Shown here piece after piece: positions 17,647-25,615 of a DNA stretch of 64,000 nt. Position numbers and translations under genes: made by a program. Under the pieces are notes generated by a model. The model saw only the letters and a program-made list of their open reading frames with translations. It had not been told where the DNA came from and searched no databases. The DNA lies in NCBI RefSeq assembly GCF_900155965.1, contig NZ_FTMG01000004.1, forward strand, positions 1 through 64,000, given 5' to 3'. The first letter of the stretch is position 1. Every line of letters begins with the position of its first letter. The stretch comes from Mucilaginibacter lappiensis (GTDB taxonomy: Bacteria > Bacteroidota > Bacteroidia > Sphingobacteriales > Sphingobacteriaceae).

Positions 17647-18030
17647 TTATGTTATTTGCTGAACCCACTGACTACGCCAGACGGGCGCCTCAAAAGCGTC
17701 TGCGAAATACTGTGTCTCGTGCACCACTTTACCGTTACGGAACTCCATAATGCTCACTGTATATGCTAATTGCCCCTGGTAATTGATAGTGTATTCTGTG
17801 ATCCAAAGCTCGCCTTGTCCGATAATGCGTTTAACCTGGAAGCCCGATGGTTTACCCGGATGATGGCTTCGCAAGGCTTGTAAATTGCTTCGTCCGAGGA
17901 TTCGCTCGCCCGATTGGGGATAATCACAGATGGCATCGTCGTCATAAATATCATGTTCGGCGTTTGCATCGCCAACAGCGGATGCCTGCCAATGCGCATT
18001 TAGCGCTTCAAGTATTTGATCTTCTTCCAT
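17647..18030 (-). CDS. NTF2-like / SnoaL-like domain protein
   Basis: A 127-residue single-domain protein of the NTF2-like superfamily. An N-terminal helix leads into the pattern ANAEHDIYDDDAICDYPQSG, and it ends in FADAFEAPVWRSQW, as in SnoaL-like small proteins. Members range from cyclases to ester-binding proteins, so the function cannot be assigned. The ATG is 6 bp after the stop of the aldo/keto reductase gene on the same strand, so the two are cotranscribed and may act in the same detoxification or redox step. Confidence 0.8.
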   Translation of the reverse strand: MEEDQILEALNAHWQASAVGDANAEHDIYDDDAICDYPQSGERILGRSNLQALRSHHPGKPSGFQVKRIIGQGELWITEYTINYQGQLAYTVSIMEFRNGKVVHETQYFADAFEAPVWRSQWVQQIT

Positions 18031-18036
18031 GGGTCA

Positions 18037-18963
18037 TTAGTGTTTAGTTTTTCTCTTCAAATTAACTTGTGGAATGAAACCGGGAACACCTGTATTCACT
18101 ACGTTGTTGAGCCTTTGCCTGGTCTGAATACTATTGATCTCATCAAACGCCTCTTGTGGCAGGGGAGAGATGTCGAAATTCTCTTTGGCACGGGCCGCAG
18201 TTTTGGGTGTAGTAAGCAAAGCAGTGCCGCGTTGCAGCGCCCAGGCCAATAGCACCTGGGCCGGTGTTTTTCCAATCCGTGAAGCAATGTCTACAATAAC
18301 CGGATCTTCAAGCAGCCCGGGCCTCATTCCGTGACCTAATGGTGCAAAAGCTAAAAACACAATGCCTTTCTCCTGGCAAAATTCCAGAAGCTCTGTTTCC
18401 GGTAAATACGGATGTGATTCCACCTGCACCACTGCTGGCTTAATTCTCGCCGCTTCGTAAAGGGGTAACAGATCTTTCAAGGTGATATCTGACAGTCCGA
18501 TAGCCCGGCATTTACCACCGTCTACCAAACGCTCCATCGCTCTCCAGGTGTCGAGCAAAGTTATTTCACGGTCGTAAATAACATTACCGTCCTGATCTCT
18601 CGGGTCCTGGTCATCTCCCGGCTGAAATGCATACGGCGTGTGAATAAGATAGAGATCCAAATAATCGAGTTGGAGTCTCTCTAAACTCGCTTCGAATGCC
18701 GGTTCTACACGCTCGGGCCGGTGATTGGTGTTCCACAATTTTGTGGTTACAAAAATGTCTTCGCGGGCTATGTTTCCAGCGGCAAGTCCAGCCTGTAGCG
18801 CTTCGCCAACTTCGCTCTCATTTTTATATCGTTCTGCAGAATCAAAGTGCCGAAAGCCGGCTTCCAACGCATCTTTGGTAGCGCTTATAGTCAGGGCTTT
18901 ATCGGGAATCAAGGTGCCAAAGCCTAGCCAAGGCATATGAATGGGGTTATCTGTTGTCTTCAT
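18037..18963 (-). CDS. Aldo/keto reductase
   Basis: A 308-residue TIM-barrel NADPH-dependent reductase with the full catalytic tetrad: D41 and Y46 (FDSAERYKNE), K75 (TTKLW) and H108 (YLIHTP). The start at 18963 gives the usual short N-terminus. It is first in a two-gene unit with the NTF2-like gene and divergent from the M1 peptidase. Two CRP/FNR-like boxes lie in the shared spacer, suggesting control by a global regulator. The substrate is probably small aldehydes or ketones. Confidence 0.9.
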   Translation of the reverse strand: MKTTDNPIHMPWLGFGTLIPDKALTISATKDALEAGFRHFDSAERYKNESEVGEALQAGLAAGNIAREDIFVTTKLWNTNHRPERVEPAFEASLERLQLDYLDLYLIHTPYAFQPGDDQDPRDQDGNVIYDREITLLDTWRAMERLVDGGKCRAIGLSDITLKDLLPLYEAARIKPAVVQVESHPYLPETELLEFCQEKGIVFLAFAPLGHGMRPGLLEDPVIVDIASRIGKTPAQVLLAWALQRGTALLTTPKTAARAKENFDISPLPQEAFDEINSIQTRQRLNNVVNTGVPGFIPQVNLKRKTKH

Positions 18964-19017
18964 TTTTTTGATTTTTTAATTATATAACGAAGTACGATAG
19001 AAAATTTTAAGGGACTG

Positions 19018-19033
19018 CGTGACCTACATCACA
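19018..19033. promoter_or_regulatory. CRP/FNR-type box 1
   Basis: CGTGACCTACATCACA matches the TGTGA-N6-TCACA consensus with one mismatch. It lies 54 bp upstream of the aldo/keto reductase ATG, in the divergent spacer. Confidence 0.5.
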
Positions 19034-19055
19034 TTTGAACAACGGGGGATATTTA

Positions 19056-19071
19056 TGTGACGTACATCATT
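19056..19071. promoter_or_regulatory. CRP/FNR-type box 2
   Basis: TGTGACGTACATCATT has a perfect left half-site and a degenerate right one. It shares the TGACNTACATCA core with box 1; the centres are 38 bp apart. It lies 76 bp upstream of the M1 peptidase ATG. Confidence 0.45.
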
Positions 19072-19147
19072 TTTTAAGTATGACAGTGATTTTAAATACT
19101 TGTTGTTTGATAATTCTTATAAATTCACCTTGTTATATTTATTAAAG

Positions 19148-21016
19148 ATGATTACTAAGTTACCAATATTGGTTATTTGCATGTTGTTTATAGTATCAAT
19201 AGCTACGGCTCAGCAGCTGCCTGTTGCAACCAACGTGCAAAAAGCATATGCAAAGGGGACCCGCAATAAAACTGGAATACCCGGAAAATTTTATTGGCAG
19301 AATAAAGCTGATTACGTCATAAAAGTTAATTTTAACCCGATAACCCGCGAGCTTAAAGGTAGGGTAGGGATAGATTATACCAATAATAGCCCTGATACGC
19401 TTCAATTTATACTGTTTAAGTTATACCCCAATTTGTTTCAGGATATTGCACCAAAAGCAATTGCAATTGCCAAAGAAGATCTTACCAATGGTGTAAAGAT
19501 TGAAAAACTAAGTCAAAATGGGCAATCGCCCGACTCAACAAAATACACTATCCGGGGGACAAACCTATTTGTACGCACAAAAAAGCTACTTCCAGGTTCT
19601 AAAACACACTTTGATATAGCTTATTCTTACATCCTTAACAAAGGTTCATTTGTACGTACAGGGCAAATAGATTCGGGCGCATTCTTCCTGGCCTATTTTT
19701 TTCCAAGGGTTGCCGTTTATGATGATATTGATGGTTGGAACATGTTTCCGTACACCGGGCAGGTAGAGTTTTATAACGATTATGGTAATTTTGATGTAGA
19801 AATAACGGTGCCGGGCAATTACCAGGTTTGGGCCACAGGCTCGCTTAAAAACCAGCAGGAGGTATATCAGCCGAAGTTTTCGGCACTCATCAATAAAGCC
19901 GAACAGAGTGATAGTGTGCTGAATATTATTACCGATGCGGATTTAAAGGCAGGGCACATCACTAAAGATAATCAACAAAATACCTGGCATTTTAAAGCTG
20001 ACAATGTCACCGATTTTGCTTTTGGTATCAGCAATCACTATGTGTGGCAATCATCAAGCTTGGTAGTTGATGTTGAAAATCAAAGACGTACAAGGGTAGA
20101 TGCCGTATACAATCCCCATGACACCACTTATAGGCCCGTTATTGATTATGCACGTAAAACAGTGCAGGCCATCAGCTATCAGTTTCCTAAAATTCCTTAT
20201 CCATATTCTCACGAAACCATATTTGATGGGCCCGACGAAATGGAGTTTCCCATGATGGTTGATAATAATCCATTTGAACGAAAAAAGGATGCTATTCAGT
20301 TAACCGCGCATGAGATATTCCACACTATCTTTCCGTTTTATGTGGGTACAAATGAAACCAAGTATTCATTTATGGATGAAGGTTGGGCAACTATGGCTGA
20401 GTTTTACCTGCACCCTATGATAGATCCGTCAATTCCGGTTGATTATGACATGACTGATATTAATACCAGCTCGGGTATTGAACAGGATGTTCCCGTGATG
20501 ACGCTGACACCCCAGTTGGCGGGTGGTGCCAGGTTTATGGATAAAGATCAGAAGCCGGCATTAGCTTATTTTTATGTTAAAGAAATGCTGGGTGACGAAT
20601 TATTTCTGAAAGCCCTGCGCGTCTACATCAATAGTTGGAAGGGCAAACATCCTACACCTTATGACTTTTTTAATTGCATAAACACCACATCTGGCAAAAA
20701 TCTCGACTGGTTTTGGCAAAATTGGTTCTTTGAAAAGGGAGTCCCTGATTTGGCTATCAGTAAAGTCATCTTAAAAAATAAGATATGCAGTCTGGTTGTG
20801 AGCAATGTAGGTACCGAAGCTGTCCCGGTGCATTTGACCGTGTATTTTGCCGATGGCAGTAAACAATACCTCAATTCAAGTGCCGCCTGCTGGATGAATG
20901 GTGCCAAAACAAAAGCTTTTAGCTTTTCCACAAGTAAGCGACTTAAAGAAATTACTTTAGGAACTGCGTATGACGCTGATATCAATAAACAGAATAACTA
21001 TTGGAAGGCGCCATAA
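19148..21016 (+). CDS. M1 family zinc metallopeptidase
   Basis: A 622-residue exported aminopeptidase-like protein. The zinc site HEIFH (H388, E389, H392) is followed 18 residues later by the third ligand E411 in MDEGWATM, the gluzincin pattern HExxH-x18-E of family M1. GPDEMEFPMMV occupies the position of the GAMEN substrate loop. The ATG at 19148 gives a good signal peptide (MITKLPILVICMLFIVSIAT) ending near AQQ. An earlier in-frame TTG at 19100 would bury it. It is probably periplasmic and monocistronic. Confidence 0.87.
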   Translation: MITKLPILVICMLFIVSIATAQQLPVATNVQKAYAKGTRNKTGIPGKFYWQNKADYVIKVNFNPITRELKGRVGIDYTNNSPDTLQFILFKLYPNLFQDIAPKAIAIAKEDLTNGVKIEKLSQNGQSPDSTKYTIRGTNLFVRTKKLLPGSKTHFDIAYSYILNKGSFVRTGQIDSGAFFLAYFFPRVAVYDDIDGWNMFPYTGQVEFYNDYGNFDVEITVPGNYQVWATGSLKNQQEVYQPKFSALINKAEQSDSVLNIITDADLKAGHITKDNQQNTWHFKADNVTDFAFGISNHYVWQSSSLVVDVENQRRTRVDAVYNPHDTTYRPVIDYARKTVQAISYQFPKIPYPYSHETIFDGPDEMEFPMMVDNNPFERKKDAIQLTAHEIFHTIFPFYVGTNETKYSFMDEGWATMAEFYLHPMIDPSIPVDYDMTDINTSSGIEQDVPVMTLTPQLAGGARFMDKDQKPALAYFYVKEMLGDELFLKALRVYINSWKGKHPTPYDFFNCINTTSGKNLDWFWQNWFFEKGVPDLAISKVILKNKICSLVVSNVGTEAVPVHLTVYFADGSKQYLNSSAACWMNGAKTKAFSFSTSKRLKEITLGTAYDADINKQNNYWKAP

Positions 21017-21034
21017 TTATCACATAGCAAACTT

Positions 21035-22153
21035 TTATTGAGGTTGCTGCTGAGTTACACAATGTATCATCCCGCCATTGGCATATAAGTTTCTCACATC
21101 TATCCCAACTACAATTCTATTGGGGTACAGACTTTGTATGATTTTGTTTGCCACCGCATCATTAGGGTCATTATAATTAGGAACCAAAATCCTTTTATTT
21201 CCAATATAATAATTTACATAGGAGCCTTTGTAATACAATTTTTTGCCATAAGCTGTTTCTACATTGTTTTGAGTTAACGGAAGTTTCACTATATGATATG
21301 GAGCCCTACTTTTATTAGTGGCCGCATAAAGCGTATTAATATCTTCTTCAGGAACTTGCCAATCTAGTAAATCATCATAATCCATTGTTACCAGGGTTGT
21401 TGCATTAGCAAATCGTGCAAATCCATCTATATGCATGTCGGTAATTTCTAAACCTGCTTTTCCTTTTAGCCAAATAAATTTGGTTACCCCCAGATATTTA
21501 GTGAAAATAGCTTCCGCCTGCGCTTGCGTCATACCCGGATTTCTGTTATTATTCAGGATAGCGCTTTTAGTTGCCAATAAAGTTCCACTTCCATCAATTT
21601 CAACAGCCCCGCCTTCATTTATCATAACAGCGTTTAAATCAATTTTTGAAATGTTTTGATCATTAGCAATTTTTGTAGGGATAAGATTACAATTTTGATA
21701 GTCTGCTTTTTTACCCCAGCCATTAAACCCCCAGTCTTCTATAATTAGCTGCCCTTTTTTATCTCTTACATAAATTGGCCCGTTATCTCTTATCCAAACA
21801 TCATCAGTTGGGTAAATTTTAAAGTTCACATTAGTGGGAGGGATGCCCGCTTTAAGGAGCAAGCCCATAATTCGGGTCCTTTCTGCTTCATCGTAAGCAA
21901 TAATGTGAACTTTTTCGCTTTCTACTAGTGCCGAAGTCATTTTCACCCAGGTGGCATCTAATCTGTTGCGATAGGTAACACCATACTGATACTGATGTGG
22001 CCATTGAAGCCAGGTACCTTCATGTGGTGCCGATTCCTCGGGCATTGTATACATAACTGTAGAAGAATCTGTTGGGTGAATATTTTCTTCTGCCTTTTGA
22101 CAAGAAGAAAATATAGTTAATAATGATATCATTAAGAATAGCATTTTGTTCAT
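21035..22153 (-). CDS. Agmatine deiminase / peptidylarginine deiminase family lipoprotein
   Basis: A 372-residue guanidino-group-modifying enzyme of the PAD_porph family. The substrate-binding motif DDVWIRDNGPIYV, the TDMHIDGFARF segment and the C-terminal catalytic cysteine C365 in NGGMIHC are present. From the ATG at 22153 there is a lipoprotein signal with lipobox FSSC, so the enzyme is probably exported, unlike cytosolic AguA. A TTG 25 codons upstream would hide the signal and is rejected. It lies 75 bp downstream of an AraC regulator on the same strand, which may control it. Confidence 0.83.
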   Translation of the reverse strand: MNKMLFLMISLLTIFSSCQKAEENIHPTDSSTVMYTMPEESAPHEGTWLQWPHQYQYGVTYRNRLDATWVKMTSALVESEKVHIIAYDEAERTRIMGLLLKAGIPPTNVNFKIYPTDDVWIRDNGPIYVRDKKGQLIIEDWGFNGWGKKADYQNCNLIPTKIANDQNISKIDLNAVMINEGGAVEIDGSGTLLATKSAILNNNRNPGMTQAQAEAIFTKYLGVTKFIWLKGKAGLEITDMHIDGFARFANATTLVTMDYDDLLDWQVPEEDINTLYAATNKSRAPYHIVKLPLTQNNVETAYGKKLYYKGSYVNYYIGNKRILVPNYNDPNDAVANKIIQSLYPNRIVVGIDVRNLYANGGMIHCVTQQQPQ

Positions 22154-22228
22154 CGTTTTAAGTTTAAACCAGTGTTTTTTTACAAAAAAAGGGATAAACC
22201 GGGTAAGTATGTTGTCCAAAATTGACAA

Positions 22229-23056
22229 CTATTTCTTTTTGATTGGGATAAGGATTTCTGTAATATAATCATGCACATTTTCTGCCCTAATTTCATTTTT
22301 TATATAATGTTCTATAATTGGAGAACTATCAAATTCCAAAGCAGAGTTAAAAAGCCAGTCTATATAAATACGTCTGTATGTATCTTCAATTAAACTATAG
22401 CTACCTTTATGAATATATTTAGCGTATCTACAACCCAGAATGTAGGTTGAAGAAAAGTCTTTATTTACGGGGTCTTTGTCGATACAGGCCTCATATCTGC
22501 ATTTCAATTTATCCGTAATTAAAGGTTGATCAACTATAATCCCAAAATAGGCCGACGTAGTATTTTTTGCAAAAACTGTATCAATTTTATCCCACAATAG
22601 CTCTATCTCGGTATTATTGTAGTTTTTTGTTTGGATGCCAATATAAAACACTTTGATTTTCTTTAAAAAGACTATCTCATAATCTATACTTTTATTTTTT
22701 TCAGGGTAGTTATTAATAAAACTTTCGAAAATAACTTTCCTTTCTTTTCTGGCCTTAATAGGTGAAACATTAAACTGTTTTTTAAATGATTTAGAAAAAG
22801 ATTGCAGACTATCGAAACCAACTGAATATGAAATGTCGGTAATCGGGTCGCGGGTATAGATTAATTTTTTATAAGCATTTTCAAGCTTCAGTCTTTTTTG
22901 AAAAGTCCCTAATGATTCATGGAAGATATTTTTAAACACACGTTGGACATTCCTGTATGAATAATTAGATAACTGTTCTAATTTTTGAATTGAAATATCT
23001 CGATTGTAATTTTCTTCAATGTATTTAATTATATGCTGAATTTTTTCAAGGCTCAT
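22229..23056 (-). CDS. AraC family regulator with GyrI-like effector domain
   Basis: A 275-residue regulator. The N-terminal AraC/XylS DNA-binding domain (about residues 5-105) contains both helix-turn-helix units, with the family signature ISYSVGFDSLQSFSKSFKKQF. Residues about 125-275 form a GyrI/Rob-like small-molecule-binding domain, ending in DYITEILIPIKK. It belongs to the MarA/Rob-type architecture that senses hydrophobic ligands. It is encoded just upstream of the exported agmatine-deiminase-like gene on the same strand, its most likely target. Confidence 0.88.
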   Translation of the reverse strand: MSLEKIQHIIKYIEENYNRDISIQKLEQLSNYSYRNVQRVFKNIFHESLGTFQKRLKLENAYKKLIYTRDPITDISYSVGFDSLQSFSKSFKKQFNVSPIKARKERKVIFESFINNYPEKNKSIDYEIVFLKKIKVFYIGIQTKNYNNTEIELLWDKIDTVFAKNTTSAYFGIIVDQPLITDKLKCRYEACIDKDPVNKDFSSTYILGCRYAKYIHKGSYSLIEDTYRRIYIDWLFNSALEFDSSPIIEHYIKNEIRAENVHDYITEILIPIKKK

Positions 23057-23177
23057 ATGTTCTTTCCCTGTTAAACAGAACCAATTTAAAACATTTTAAA
23101 GTATAATTAAGGAATAGCTTCTTGAGTAAAAGAATTATTGTACATTTTTCACATAATTAACATTATGTTAAGTAATA

Positions 23178-23222
23178 GAATTAAAAAGAGAGGCTTTCTA
23201 AAAAAGCCCCTCTTTTTAATTC
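23178..23222 (-). terminator. Intrinsic terminator of the gyrA-TPR operon
   Basis: Inverted repeat GAATTAAAAAGAG / CTCTTTTTAATTC enclosing GGCTTT...AAAGCC, with A and T tracts on both sides. It lies directly after the stop of the second TPR gene. Confidence 0.8.
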
Positions 23223-23226
23223 TATC

Positions 23227-24486
23227 TTATTGACCGCTTAATGCGTCAATTTTCTTCTTGGTTGCTTCAGCATTAACATTGTCTTTTTTTCCTAAGTAAT
23301 AAGTTCTCAGGTTTGTTAAAGCATCCACAGATTTTGGATTCAGATCAGCTGCTTTTACCAAATATGGTTTAGCTAAATCAAATTGTGCGTTGGCTTTAGC
23401 TATAGCTGCATCATATTCTTTTTGTTTGTTGGCTGGTAATTTATTTGCAGCATTGTAAGCATCAATTGCCGGGTTAAGAATTACATAGCCTAAATTTAGG
23501 TTGGCCTCAAAATAGTTTGGATCTATTTCCAGAGCTTTTTTGTACATCTCAGCAGCTTTATCATAGTTTTCAACCTTTTGCTGTTGCAAAGTGTTTTTGG
23601 CTGCGGCGTCTTTAGCTTTGGCTTGCTCTTTAATAATAGCTTCGGCAGTTTGTGAGTAAGTTAAACCTGCATAGTAATACAAGGTTTTGTTTTTAGGATC
23701 TGCAGTTAAAGCAGCCTGTATTTTTTGAATTACTTCTTTTTCTTTTCCCGTTTGCAGGCTTATTTCGATCTCTCTTTTACGCAGATCTGTATTTGAAGGA
23801 TATTTGGTTATACCCTCGCTAACAGATTTAAGCGCGTTGGTAGTATCCTTATTAGCCAAATAAAGCGAAGACAGATCCATATAAACACCCGCGTTTTTGG
23901 AGTATTTGGTGGTAACCAGCTTGTTGTAATTAGTTATTGCTGCCGGATAGTTTTTGGAATTGGCTGCTGCTAAACCTGTATAGTAAATAGCATTGGTATC
24001 CTCCGGTAAAACGGTACGATAGTAATCAAATGAATGATAAGCCTGGTCGTATTTTTGAGCACCATATTCAGCAACACCTTTGGTTAACTGGTATTGAGCC
24101 AGGTTTAAATAAGCGTTATCAATCACTTGTTTGTTTTCGCCTTTGGTATCCAGTTCTTTGGCTTTTTTTAATGACTCATCGGCAGTTGTAAATAATGGCA
24201 ATGAGGTGGCCGCAACAGTATCCTGAGTAGCCAGTGCTGCATAGATAGCTCCTTTTAAAGCAAAGGTTTGCGGTAAAGCTGATGTTTTTTCGTTAGCCGC
24301 TGCTTTGTCAATAGAGGTTTTGGCCGTTCCAAGGCTTTTAACAGCCACGGCTAAAGTAGCTTTTGCTCCTCTTAGTCCTTCATAATTGTCATATTCACTT
24401 TTTGCAGTGCTTAATTCACCTTTTTGTGCAAACGTTGTTGCTGAAACTAAGCCTAAGAGGCCCGCCATCAAAAGTTTGATTTTCAT
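23227..24486 (-). CDS. Exported tetratricopeptide repeat protein (second in gyrA operon)
   Basis: A 419-residue protein with a signal peptide (MKIKLLMAGLLGLVSATTFA/Q) followed by an array of helical TPR units, for example NKTLYYYAGLTYSQTAEAII and ALEIDPNYFEANLNLGYVI. It is rich in Lys and Ala and probably periplasmic. TPR arrays bind proteins, so a scaffold or envelope-maintenance role is likely but not shown. It lies 8 bp downstream of another exported TPR protein, which follows gyrA by 5 bp; the three share a transcript ending in a strong terminator. Confidence 0.85.
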   Translation of the reverse strand: MKIKLLMAGLLGLVSATTFAQKGELSTAKSEYDNYEGLRGAKATLAVAVKSLGTAKTSIDKAAANEKTSALPQTFALKGAIYAALATQDTVAATSLPLFTTADESLKKAKELDTKGENKQVIDNAYLNLAQYQLTKGVAEYGAQKYDQAYHSFDYYRTVLPEDTNAIYYTGLAAANSKNYPAAITNYNKLVTTKYSKNAGVYMDLSSLYLANKDTTNALKSVSEGITKYPSNTDLRKREIEISLQTGKEKEVIQKIQAALTADPKNKTLYYYAGLTYSQTAEAIIKEQAKAKDAAAKNTLQQQKVENYDKAAEMYKKALEIDPNYFEANLNLGYVILNPAIDAYNAANKLPANKQKEYDAAIAKANAQFDLAKPYLVKAADLNPKSVDALTNLRTYYLGKKDNVNAEATKKKIDALSGQ

Positions 24487-24494
24487 AGTTTATT

Positions 24495-25610
24495 TTAGTT
24501 GGTTAACTGTTTTAGTTTACTGTTTATTTTATCTAGTTGATCTTTATTACCGGTTTTTGCATAAACCAGTTGTAGTGCTTTTAAGCCCTGTACATTATTA
24601 GGGGATATTTCGTTAGCTTTTTCAAGCCACTGTACTGCACGGCCTACATCTTGGTCTTCACTCCCCCCCTTTGCGTTGGCGCTTTGTTTTAAATAAAGCA
24701 AACCTAAATTAAAAACGGGATCATAAGCAGAACCATTTAATTCAATTGTACGCAGGTAAAGTGACTCCGCTTTATCAAATTTATTCAAATGATCGTAACA
24801 ATTGGCTGCTACAAATGCAATATCGGCGTTATTTGCATTAATGTCAAGCAATGGGCCTATTAAGGGCTCCAGGGCCTTATAGTTTTTCTGATTATTGTAG
24901 ATGTTGGCCTCATCAAGTAACAGGAAACGGTCGTTCGGCAATACCTTCCTGCCTTTTTGAAGTATCTCTAAAGCTTTGGATGTATCGCCTAGTGATTTAT
25001 AGATGCTGGACGCTGTTTCTATATATTCAGCTCTGTTGCTGTCAACTGCTAATAACCTGCTGTAGTACTTGGCTGCATCTACCAGGTTACCGGCTTTATT
25101 ATTTGAATAGGCGATGTAATCATTGATCTGCTTAAAATTCGGGGCGTATTTGCGTGCATTGTCAAATGCCTCCCTGGCCTTCGTGAAATCTGAATTATTG
25201 GTAAACTCAAACCCTTTACGGATGTAAACATTCGCTAAACAACGTTTAGCATAATCAATCTCTGCCTGAAATTTATACTCCTTTTTATTCGACGAAAGTT
25301 TATCGACCAAGGTTGAAGTCTCTGGCAATAATTTTTCAGGCTGGTTTAGTTTATTGAGCGAATCGATATACAGAATGCTCGAATTAACTAATGCCCGGTA
25401 GGTGTTTTTTTCCAGATCGGCTGTATCAGATTTGGTAATGATGAGGCTATCTGCCGATTTTTTGGCCGCTGCCAGGTATTTCAGATCATTTTTCTGCTTA
25501 TAGTAAGCCAGATTATTAACTACAACCTTTAACGCTTCGCTTTGTGCAAAGGCAAAGGATGTAGTTATTAATGATATTAAAACCGCCAGGATAATTTTAC
25601 GGTAACCCAT
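24495..25610 (-). CDS. Exported tetratricopeptide repeat protein (first after gyrA)
   Basis: A 371-residue protein with a signal peptide (MGYRKIILAVLISLITTSFA/FAQ) and about eight helical TPR-like repeats covering most of its length, such as SIYKSLGDTSKALEILQKG. It starts 5 bp after the gyrA stop, so it depends on the gyrA transcript. The coding strand contains a run of seven G (24663-24669), which could slip. It probably works with the adjacent exported TPR protein. No enzymatic domain is visible. Confidence 0.85.
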   Translation of the reverse strand: MGYRKIILAVLISLITTSFAFAQSEALKVVVNNLAYYKQKNDLKYLAAAKKSADSLIITKSDTADLEKNTYRALVNSSILYIDSLNKLNQPEKLLPETSTLVDKLSSNKKEYKFQAEIDYAKRCLANVYIRKGFEFTNNSDFTKAREAFDNARKYAPNFKQINDYIAYSNNKAGNLVDAAKYYSRLLAVDSNRAEYIETASSIYKSLGDTSKALEILQKGRKVLPNDRFLLLDEANIYNNQKNYKALEPLIGPLLDINANNADIAFVAANCYDHLNKFDKAESLYLRTIELNGSAYDPVFNLGLLYLKQSANAKGGSEDQDVGRAVQWLEKANEISPNNVQGLKALQLVYAKTGNKDQLDKINSKLKQLTN

Positions 25611-25615
25611 ATTGT

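Noticed and set aside
19100..19147. TTG start for the M1 peptidase
   Set aside because: It would put 16 residues before a well-formed signal peptide; the ATG at 19148 is the better start.
24663..24669. Seven-G tract in the first TPR gene as a phase-variation switch
   Set aside because: Seven bases is short for slippage, the frame is intact and no promoter or surface role makes switching likely.
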